A DNA stretch of 64,000 bases, from contig NZ_MZMV01000004.1 in NCBI RefSeq assembly GCF_002210435.1, positions 1 to 64,000 on the forward strand, given 5' to 3'. This DNA is from Micromonospora wenchangensis (GTDB lineage: Bacteria; Actinomycetota; Actinomycetes; Mycobacteriales; Micromonosporaceae). The translations under genes and the position numbers were made by a program. The first letter of the stretch is position 1; each line of letters opens with the position of its first letter. Below the pieces are notes generated by a model, which was not told the origin of the DNA, did no database searches, and saw only the letters and a program-made list of their open reading frames with translations. Of this stretch, positions 6,339-13,413 are shown one piece after another.

Positions 6339-8113
6339 CCCGGCCGGACGCACGGATCGGCCACCGTGGACGACGGGCTCTGCGCGGTCCGGCCGTCGAC
6401 GGCGGTCACCCGTACCGTCCAGGTCACGGCGGACGCCCGGAGCTGGCCCACGGTCACCCGGGCGGACGATCCGTCCACCGTCATCGCCCGGCTCGTCGGG
6501 ACACCCCCGGCGGGGGTGTACCGCACCTGCGCGCTGACCAGCGCACCGCTGCCGGTGGCCCGGACGACCAGGGCGTAGGCGTCCGTGCCGCAGCGGACGT
6601 GCGCGTTCGCCGACACCGTGAAGGGCGCGGCGAGCTGCGCACCCGTCGTCGGGCGGGGCGCGGCCGGCGACCGGGAGGGTGCCGGCGTCGGACCCGGGAC
6701 GGCACCCGTCGCGGCGTCGGTAGGTGCACCGCCGGGCGCGGACGGGCCACCGGCACCGCTCACGCCGGGCCCCGGGGTCGGCCGGGCCGACGGAGCCGCG
6801 GTGGCGACGCCGGACGCCGTGACCGCCGCCGCACCGGAGGGGACGCCTGACGTCACCGACACCTGCTCGGCGTCCGGCCGGGCCGCCGACACCGCCCAGG
6901 TGCCGGCCACCACCAGGAGCAGCAACAGTCCGGCGGTCACGGCCGTCCGCCGCCGACGCCGCCGGTCCCGGGTCGCGGCCGGTGCCGCCGCCACGCCGGC
7001 CGGGTTCGCCCCGTCCCGCCCGGCGGCGTCGGACCGGCCCGCGACGCCGACGGACCCGGCCGGCGACGGCGGACCGGCAGCCGACACCGGCTCGGCAGGC
7101 GGCTGCGGGTCAGCCGGCGATGACCGCTCGGCAGGCGACTGCGGCTCGGCAGGGGACATCGGCTCGGCGGGCGACGTCGGACCGGTGGGGCCGGAATCGG
7201 CCGCCGGGGCCGGCCCGGCGGGGCCGTGGGCTGCGGTGACGTCGGTGGCGTCGCCCCCGACGGTGGACCCGGGCGGGTCGGCGGCGGCCGGACCGGTGCC
7301 GGTCGGCAGCCCGGCGGTGGCCTGCACGGCGGTGGAACCCGCCTCGGCCAGGCGCGACCACACCGTCTCGGCCACCACCAGGAACCCCGGCGCGGTGTAC
7401 GCGGTCAGCAGCGCCGCCGGATTGCACTGTTCGCGCCGGAGCAGCCCGCACCGCGCGCAGTCGTCGATGTGCCGGGCGACCCGCTTGCGCAGGACCGGGG
7501 TGAGCCGGCCCTGCCAGTCGCCGAGCAGCTCGGCCAGGACCGGGCAGTCCCGCGCCCCGCTGCGGGCGACGAGCAGCGTGCCGAGCGCCCGTTCGAGCTG
7601 CGACCGGGCCCGGGACAGCCGGGCGTGCGCGTGGTTCGCGGGCACCCCCAGCGCCGTACCGATGTCGGCGGAGGAGAGGTCGTGGCGGATCGCCAGGTGC
7701 ACCACCTCGCGGTCGCCGGGGTTGAGCGCGTCGGCCGCCAGGTGCACGAGGGCGCGTACCTGGTCGGCGTTGACGGCGGCGGCCGGGTCGCCGGTGTCGG
7801 CCACCGGCTCGGCCGCCTCCGCGAGCGGCGCGGACCGGGACCGTTCCCGCAACTGCCGCAGGCATTCGCTGCGCACGATCGCGTACAGCCAGGAACGCAG
7901 CCGGTCCGGGTCACGGAGCTGGTCGATGCGCTGGCCGGCGGTGAGGAACGCGTCGTGCACGGCGTCCGCGGCGGCCTCCGGCTCGTGCAGCATCGTCCGG
8001 GCGTACGTGTAGAGCCGGTCGGCGTAGCGCCGGTAGATGCCCTCCAGGCCGGTCCGGTCGCCCCGCCGCAGCGCCTCGACGAGCGCCCGGTCGTCCTGCG
8101 CCATCACGTTCAT
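6335..8113 (-). CDS. ECF sigma factor fused to zinc-motif and membrane-anchored extension
   Basis: A 592-residue protein. Residues 8-95 are sigma-70 region 2 (AAADAVHDAFLTAG; RLRSWLYAIVRSECLRQLRE) and about 118-180 are region 4. Next comes H215-x3-C219-x2-C222, the zinc anti-sigma motif, then a long Pro/Ala-rich linker with SPAEP-type repeats (about 313-345). RDRRRRRRT precedes a single transmembrane segment (about 391-410), and an extracytoplasmic Thr/Pro region leads to a FnIII-like beta domain (about 490-592). This puts sigma factor, putative inhibitor and sensor in one chain. The ATG at 8113 follows a GGTGGGGG stretch; the MAQDD start 9 nt downstream is possible. It is divergent from the subtilase gene. 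Confidence 0.85.
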   Translation of the reverse strand: MNVMAQDDRALVEALRRGDRTGLEGIYRRYADRLYTYARTMLHEPEAAADAVHDAFLTAGQRIDQLRDPDRLRSWLYAIVRSECLRQLRERSRSAPLAEAAEPVADTGDPAAAVNADQVRALVHLAADALNPGDREVVHLAIRHDLSSADIGTALGVPANHAHARLSRARSQLERALGTLLVARSGARDCPVLAELLGDWQGRLTPVLRKRVARHIDDCARCGLLRREQCNPAALLTAYTAPGFLVVAETVWSRLAEAGSTAVQATAGLPTGTGPAAADPPGSTVGGDATDVTAAHGPAGPAPAADSGPTGPTSPAEPMSPAEPQSPAERSSPADPQPPAEPVSAAGPPSPAGSVGVAGRSDAAGRDGANPAGVAAAPAATRDRRRRRRTAVTAGLLLLLVVAGTWAVSAARPDAEQVSVTSGVPSGAAAVTASGVATAAPSARPTPGPGVSGAGGPSAPGGAPTDAATGAVPGPTPAPSRSPAAPRPTTGAQLAAPFTVSANAHVRCGTDAYALVVRATGSGALVSAQVRYTPAGGVPTSRAMTVDGSSARVTVGQLRASAVTWTVRVTAVDGRTAQSPSSTVADPCVRPG

Positions 8114-8160
8114 CCGTGCCCCCACCGCTCGTCGACCGGTCCAGTAGAGCGAAGAAAAAA

Positions 8161-8191
8161 TTCCCCGGGAACTTTCTGTTGGCATGCCGAC
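8161..8191. promoter_or_regulatory. Candidate ECF-type promoter element
   Basis: TTCCCCGGGAA (8161-8171) is a dyad that places GGGAA on both strands. On the plus strand, GGAAC (8168-8172) is followed after 15 nt by CGAC (8188-8191), resembling an ECF -35/-10 pair 50 nt before the subtilase start. The fused sigma factor may drive one or both divergent genes from here. Confidence 0.35.
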
Positions 8192-8242
8192 CCCGGCGCG
8201 CTCCTACCGGTGTCATCGCACCGCCGACACCGGGAGACACCC

Positions 8243-10750
8243 ATGACAACGACACGATCCGCGACCCACCGGACCCGCGTCCGCCGGTACCTGACCACCG
8301 TAGTGGTGGCGGCGCTCGCCGCCGGACTCGTCGCGACCACGGACGCCGACGCCGCCCCCACACCGGGTGGACCGACCGGGCGGGTCGACGCCACCGGCGT
8401 CGAGCCGCTGGCCTTCCGGGTCGACCCGGGCCTGGCCGCGCCCCGGCTGCGGCTCGACCCGGTCGGTCGGACCGGCACCGACCGGGAGGTCGGCGTGGTG
8501 GCCGGGCCGGACGGGAAGCCCGCCGGCCTGGTCCTCGACGAGGTGATGGTGCGGACCGCCGGCCAGTCCGAGTTGGACGCCTTCCTGGCCCGCTGGGGTG
8601 GCGAGGTGCTCGACTCGTTCGCACCGGACGCCGAGGGGCAGGACCACCTGGTCCGGGTGGACGTCACCAGGGCCGACCCGGCCGGGCTGGTCGCCGACCT
8701 GCTCGCCGCCGAGCCCCGGCAGTCCGGCGGCTACCGGGTCGGCGACGAGCGGGCGTTGCGCCTGCTCGCGCTGGCCGCCGCCGAGTGGCGGACGGGCACC
8801 GAGGTGGTCCTCGACTGGCTGGTGGAGCCGTCCGGTATCGCCGACGGCCAGGTCTTCGAGGCCCCGGACATCGGCAAGAACGTCTTCGACTGGTCGTTCA
8901 TGCGGGCCGGTGGCGCGCTGGACGTGGGGGTCGCGCCGGCCTGGCAACTGCTGGACAGCAAGGGCAAGCTGACCAAGCAGGTGAAGTACCTGGTGCAGGA
9001 CGGCGGGTTCCAGTTCAACGCCGACTTCCCGAGCAAGGTGACCCTGCACAAGGCGGAGTGGGGCGAGACCAACACCAACGACTGCACCGGCGGCACTCCC
9101 TGCCCTTGGCACGCCACCAGCGTGGTGCTCGCCGGGATGGGCCGGGTCGACAACGACTACGGCACCGCCGGACCGGCCGGGCCGGTGGTGCAGGAGCTGG
9201 TCGGCGTCCGCAACGGCATCGACTACTGGACGGTCCTGCGGCGGCTGGAGAAGGCCGCCGAGGCGACCCACCCGGACGTGGTCAACCTCAGCTTCACCCG
9301 GGACGTGGACCTCGGTGTCAGCCACGCCCGCACCTGGACCGACAGGCGGATGAAGCACGTCCGGGACACCGGGGCGCTGATCGTCGCCGCCGCCGGGAAC
9401 AACGGCACGAACGTCGACGGCGACACCCTCTGGGTGCCCTGCGAGAGCACCCACGTGATGTGCGTGGGCGGGATGAACCCGGACGCGACCGTGTCCGGCG
9501 GGTCGAACTGGGGCACCAAGGACCTCACCACGTCGGTGGAGATCTACGGTCCGATGTGTGTGCCGGGGCTGACCGACCCGGGTACGCCTGCGGTCAACAC
9601 CACGAAGACCACCTGCGGCACCAGCGTCGCCTCGCCGTTCGTGGGCGGGGTGGCCGCCCTGGTGATGGCCGCCGACCCGATGCTCACCTCCGAGCAGGTC
9701 CGCAGGATCCTCAACGACACCGCGCACGTCGGCGGGCTGGGCGGCAAGGTGACCGGCAGCCAGCGGCGGATCGACGCGCTGGCCGCCGTCGCCGAGGCGT
9801 TGGACGTGACCGTCGGCAAGCCGGCGGTGAGCATCAGCACCCCGAAGACGAAGCAGAAGTTCGCGGTGGGCCAGTCGGTCGACCTGTGGGGCACCGCGAC
9901 CGACTTCCTGGGCAAGGAGCTGCCGCTCACCTGGACCAGCAGCATCGACGGTGAGCTGGCGACCGGGTCGCAGACGTTCGTGCCGTCGCTGTCGGCCGGC
10001 AGCCACGTCGTCACCGCCAGCGCCACCGACAGCCTGGGGCGTACCGGCTCGGCGTCGGTGACCGTGACGGTGGTGGACAGCCCGACGAAGGTGGCCATCG
10101 TCTCGCCGCCGGCGGGGCTGACCCTCGTCGCGGGGCAGCCGGTCGGGCTGCTCGGCACCTCGAACGACCCGGACGAGTTCGGGCCGGTCCCCGACGCCCA
10201 GGTGACCTGGACGGTGCGCCGGGGCGACACGGTGGTCCTGGAGAAGACCGGCCACCAGGCGGTGCTGCCGGCGAACGCGGTCACGCCGGGGGCGTACACG
10301 GTGACGTTCGCGACGGCCGGGTCCAGCGTGCAGCGCGCCTTCTCGGTCACCGCGGCCCCGGCCGGGCAGTCCCGGCCGACCGCCACGATCACCAAGCCGG
10401 CCACGGCGCTGGACCTGACCACTGTCGAGGCCGGGCCGAAGTCGGTCGCGTTCACCGGGACCGGCACCGACGCCGAGGACGGCACGGTCGCGGGGACCCG
10501 CTTCCGGTGGACCGCGTACGGCGACGGTGGCGTCAAGCAGGTGCTGTGCCAGGGCGGCGGGGTGCCCACCGGCGAGCCGGTCGACGACAAGGGCACGCCG
10601 AAGAACTGTGCCTCGTTCACCGCGGCGCTGGCCCAGCTGACCAGCGGGACCGACACCACCACCTGGTCGGTGTGGCTGGAGGTCTTCGACGCGACGGGGC
10701 TGGTCGGCACGGACTCCGTGCCGGTCCGCATCCGGCACCTCGTCGGCTGA
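8243..10750 (+). CDS. Secreted subtilisin-family serine protease
   Basis: An 835-residue exported protease. A twin-arginine-like basic start is followed by a hydrophobic signal ending ADAAP near residue 39. A prodomain follows, then an S8-type catalytic region: Asp in YLVQDGG, His in PWHATSVVLAGMG, the oxyanion Asn in VAAAGNNGT and Ser in TCGTSVASPFVGG. The C-terminal 300 residues are Ig/FnIII-like beta domains (VTVTVV; FTGTGTDAEDG). The His site reads HATSV rather than the usual HGTxV, a divergent but recognisable variant. The ATG is preceded by GGGAGA. It stands alone before a terminator, divergent from the sigma factor gene. Confidence 0.9.
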   Translation: MTTTRSATHRTRVRRYLTTVVVAALAAGLVATTDADAAPTPGGPTGRVDATGVEPLAFRVDPGLAAPRLRLDPVGRTGTDREVGVVAGPDGKPAGLVLDEVMVRTAGQSELDAFLARWGGEVLDSFAPDAEGQDHLVRVDVTRADPAGLVADLLAAEPRQSGGYRVGDERALRLLALAAAEWRTGTEVVLDWLVEPSGIADGQVFEAPDIGKNVFDWSFMRAGGALDVGVAPAWQLLDSKGKLTKQVKYLVQDGGFQFNADFPSKVTLHKAEWGETNTNDCTGGTPCPWHATSVVLAGMGRVDNDYGTAGPAGPVVQELVGVRNGIDYWTVLRRLEKAAEATHPDVVNLSFTRDVDLGVSHARTWTDRRMKHVRDTGALIVAAAGNNGTNVDGDTLWVPCESTHVMCVGGMNPDATVSGGSNWGTKDLTTSVEIYGPMCVPGLTDPGTPAVNTTKTTCGTSVASPFVGGVAALVMAADPMLTSEQVRRILNDTAHVGGLGGKVTGSQRRIDALAAVAEALDVTVGKPAVSISTPKTKQKFAVGQSVDLWGTATDFLGKELPLTWTSSIDGELATGSQTFVPSLSAGSHVVTASATDSLGRTGSASVTVTVVDSPTKVAIVSPPAGLTLVAGQPVGLLGTSNDPDEFGPVPDAQVTWTVRRGDTVVLEKTGHQAVLPANAVTPGAYTVTFATAGSSVQRAFSVTAAPAGQSRPTATITKPATALDLTTVEAGPKSVAFTGTGTDAEDGTVAGTRFRWTAYGDGGVKQVLCQGGGVPTGEPVDDKGTPKNCASFTAALAQLTSGTDTTTWSVWLEVFDATGLVGTDSVPVRIRHLVG

Positions 10751-10762
10751 CCGACCCGTACC

Positions 10763-10793
10763 GGCGGGGGCCGGGCATCACCCGGCTCCCGCC
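10763..10793 (+). terminator. Terminator after subtilase gene
   Basis: A 13-bp stem with one G-T wobble, GGCGGGGGCCGGG (10763-10775) against CCCGGCTCCCGCC (10781-10793), and a 5-nt loop, 12 nt after the stop codon. Confidence 0.55.
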
Positions 10794-10858
10794 CCTGTTC
10801 CGAACCTGACCGGGGACCGGCCGGTTCCCGGACCGTACGCACTCAAGGAGAGCACATC

Positions 10859-11725
10859 ATGCGTGGACAGACGTGGACGCGGCGGACGGTCGCCCTGGGC
10901 GGTGCCCTGCTGAGCACGGTCGTGCTCGGTCAGCTCGCGCTCAGCGGGCCGGTGGCGGCGGTGCCCGGCCTGTCGGTCCTGACCACGGTCGGGCCGAGCA
11001 ACAGCGTCGCCAAGTCGCAGAGCGCCGTCTGCCCGGCCGGCACCGCGGTCATCGGCGGTGGTGGGGCGATCACCGGATCGGGCCTCGGCCAGGTGGGCAT
11101 GGACATCGTGCAGCCGTTGGCCGACGCCGGCCTCTACTCGGTGACCGGGCGCGAGGACCCGGACGGCGTCGCCGGGAACTGGGCGGTCACCGCCACCGCG
11201 CTCTGCGCCACGCCGCCGGCGGGTCTGGAGGTGGTGACCGGACACTCGGCGATCAACTCGGTGAACCCGAAGTTCCTGGAGGTGTTCTGCCCGGCGGGGA
11301 AGCGGGCGATCGGTGGCGGGGGCGCGGCGCTGGCCCTCGGTTCGGGGGCCAGCGACGTGCTGCTGGAGGATCTGCGGGTCAACCAGAGCAGCGTGACGGT
11401 GGCCGGCGTCGAGGCCGGCAACGCGTTCGCCGGCAACTGGTCGGTGGACGTCTCGGTGGTCTGCGTGGACCCGCTCGCCGGTGACCAGCGGGTGCTGGTG
11501 GACAGCGTGGCCAGTTCGACGGCCACCCGGTCGGCCACCGCGACCTGCCCGGCGGGCAAGCGGGTGCACGGGGTGGGCGGCGAGATCGTCGGCGGTGAGG
11601 GGCAGGTGCGCCTGACCGGGATGCGGCCCACCTCGTCGACCACGGTGACCGTCAGCGCCGCCGAGGACGGGGACGGTTTCAGCGGCACCTGGAAGGTGCG
11701 CGCGTACGCCGTGTGCGCGAACTGA
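10859..11725 (+). CDS. Secreted protein with three cysteine-bounded repeats
   Basis: A 288-residue exported protein. The signal peptide (residues 1-35) ends AVA-type before VPGLSV. The mature part is three copies of an approximately 65-residue unit, each opening CPAGxxxxGGGG (or CPAGKRVHGVGG) and closing with N/TW-x-V-x-A-x-x-VC. They span about 57-118, 142-202 and 227-287. The paired cysteines of each unit could form one disulfide per repeat. A strong ribosome site (AAGGAG) precedes the ATG. No enzyme motif is present and the function is unknown. It follows the subtilase gene but is separated by a terminator. Confidence 0.75.
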   Translation: MRGQTWTRRTVALGGALLSTVVLGQLALSGPVAAVPGLSVLTTVGPSNSVAKSQSAVCPAGTAVIGGGGAITGSGLGQVGMDIVQPLADAGLYSVTGREDPDGVAGNWAVTATALCATPPAGLEVVTGHSAINSVNPKFLEVFCPAGKRAIGGGGAALALGSGASDVLLEDLRVNQSSVTVAGVEAGNAFAGNWSVDVSVVCVDPLAGDQRVLVDSVASSTATRSATATCPAGKRVHGVGGEIVGGEGQVRLTGMRPTSSTTVTVSAAEDGDGFSGTWKVRAYAVCAN

Positions 11726-11752
11726 CCGGTCGGGTCGTCGGACGACGGCCAC

Positions 11753-11791
11753 CCCGCGGCCCGTGCCGATCCGTTCGGTGCGGGCCGCGGG
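11753..11791 (+). terminator. Terminator after triple-repeat protein gene
   Basis: A perfect 11-bp inverted repeat, CCCGCGGCCCG (11753-11763) with CGGGCCGCGGG (11781-11791), starts 28 nt after the stop codon. Confidence 0.55.
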
Positions 11792-11901
11792 TCGTCCGCC
11801 CCCGGACGAGGTCGGGGCCGGCCCGGGGTTGTGTCGACCTCCGTCGGTAGGTAACGTCACGAAGCGGTGCGACTACTCACAGTCATGGCAGGAGTGTCTA
11901 C

Positions 11902-13128
11902 ATGACACAGACCACGGAAACCGAACTGCCCCACTGGCCGCCGGTCAACCCGGCCCGCAGCCCGTTCGCCCTGATCGACGACGCCGAACGGCAGCCCCTC
12001 GCCGAACGGGCGGTGACCCGGGTCCAGCTACCCACCGGCGCCACCGCCTGGCTGGTCACCCGGCACACCGAGGTACGTCAGCTACTGCGCCACCCGGGGT
12101 TCAGCTCCGATCTGCTCCGCCCCGGCTTCCCCCTGCTCCGCCCGCTGCCGCCCGACGTCACGTCGAACTCCCAGGGGGCCTTCATCCGGATGGACGGTGC
12201 GGCGCACCTGCGGCTACGCCGGATGCTCACCGCCGAATTCATGATCAAGAATGTCCAGCGGATCGAGCCACTGATCCACCAGACCGTCGCCGACGCCCTG
12301 GCCGACCTGGCCGCCGCCGGCTCCCCGGCCGACCTGGTGTCGACGTTCGCCCTGCCCCTGCCGTCCAAGGTGATCTGTCACCTGCTCGGCGTCCCCTACG
12401 CCGACCACGACTTCTTCCAGTCCCGCAGCCGGTTGCTGCTCGACCGTCGGGCACCCGCCGAGCAGTTCCAGCACGCCGCCCAGGAGCTGCGGGAGTACCT
12501 CCGGTCGCTGATCGACGCCAAGCGGGCCCGCCCCGACGACGCGGACGACCTGCTCAGCCGGCTGATCCGGGAACGCGTCGAGCCGGGCGAACTCGACGTC
12601 GACGAACTCGGCGGGATGGCCCTGCTGCTGCTCATCGCCGGTCACGAGACCACCGCCAACATGCTCGGGTTGAGCGTCCTGCTGCTCACCCGCCACCGGG
12701 AACAGTGGGCGATCCTGCGCGACCGGCCCGACCTCGCCCCGGGGCTGGTCGACGAGCTGCTGCGCTACCTCAGCATCGTCCGCAACGGGCTGTTCCGGCT
12801 GGCCACCGAGGACGTCGAGATCGGCGGCCGGCTGATCCGCGCCGGTGAGGGCGCCATCGCCCTGCTCTCCCTGGCCAACCGCGACCCCGGGGTCTTCGAC
12901 GACCCCGACGAGTTCGACCCGTACCGGCAGGCCCACCAGCACCTGGCCTTCGGGTTCGGGGTGCACCAGTGCATCGGGCAGCCCCTCGCCCGCGCCGAAC
13001 TGCGCATGGCGCTGGTGGAACTGGCCCGCCGCTTCCCCGACCTGCGGGTGGCCGCCGACCCGCAGGAGCTGAGCACCCGGGACACCTCGATCGTGTTCGG
13101 CCTCGACGCCCTCCCGGTGACCTGGTGA
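11902..13128 (+). CDS. Cytochrome P450, CYP105-like
   Basis: A 408-residue soluble bacterial P450. The I-helix is LIAGHETTANM with the normal acid-alcohol pair. The ExxR follows in ELLRYLS, and the heme loop is FGFGVHQCIGQPLAR with the axial Cys. Length and motifs fit the CYP105/CYP107 actinomycete monooxygenases. GGCAGGAG precedes the ATG. Its stop codon overlaps the GTG of a 3Fe-4S ferredoxin gene, which is presumably its electron donor. The substrate cannot be read from the sequence. No biosynthetic genes adjoin it, so a xenobiotic or tailoring role is equally possible. Confidence 0.9.
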   Translation: MTQTTETELPHWPPVNPARSPFALIDDAERQPLAERAVTRVQLPTGATAWLVTRHTEVRQLLRHPGFSSDLLRPGFPLLRPLPPDVTSNSQGAFIRMDGAAHLRLRRMLTAEFMIKNVQRIEPLIHQTVADALADLAAAGSPADLVSTFALPLPSKVICHLLGVPYADHDFFQSRSRLLLDRRAPAEQFQHAAQELREYLRSLIDAKRARPDDADDLLSRLIRERVEPGELDVDELGGMALLLLIAGHETTANMLGLSVLLLTRHREQWAILRDRPDLAPGLVDELLRYLSIVRNGLFRLATEDVEIGGRLIRAGEGAIALLSLANRDPGVFDDPDEFDPYRQAHQHLAFGFGVHQCIGQPLARAELRMALVELARRFPDLRVAADPQELSTRDTSIVFGLDALPVTW

Positions 13129-13355
13129 CGCCCGGACCCCGGCAGGCGTCCGGGGAGACGACGTCGCGGGTGACCGTCGACCGGGACCGCTGCTGCGGGG
13201 CGGGCAACTGCGTGGTGACCGCCCCCGAGGTCTTCGACCAGGACGACACCGACGGGCTGGTGCTGCTGCGCGACCCCACGCCGGGGGGCGCGCTGCTCGA
13301 CCGCGTCCAGCGGGCCGCCGACCTCTGCCCGGCCGGCGCGATCCGGATCGACTGA
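13125..13355 (+). CDS. 3Fe-4S ferredoxin, P450 partner
   Basis: A 76-residue ferredoxin. The cluster ligands are in RDRCCGAGNCV (Cys-x5-Cys spacing) with a final Cys in ADLCPAGAIRI, and the middle loop carries APEVFDQDD. A single-cluster ferredoxin of this size next to a P450 is the standard electron donor of actinomycete CYP105-type enzymes. The GTG start overlaps the P450 stop by 3 nt (GTGA), implying translational coupling. The gene ends before a strong bidirectional terminator. Confidence 0.88.
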   Translation: MTPGPRQASGETTSRVTVDRDRCCGAGNCVVTAPEVFDQDDTDGLVLLRDPTPGGALLDRVQRAADLCPAGAIRID

Positions 13356-13356
13356 C

Positions 13357-13404
13357 CCCGGCGGGCGTCGGGTGGGGTGCCGCCCCGTCCCGACGCCCGC
13401 CGGG
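13357..13404. terminator. Bidirectional terminator between ferredoxin and rph
   Basis: A perfect 16-bp inverted repeat, CCCGGCGGGCGTCGGG (13357-13372) with CCCGACGCCCGCCGGG (13389-13404), between convergent genes. Confidence 0.65.
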
Positions 13405-13413
13405 CTGCGCCGT

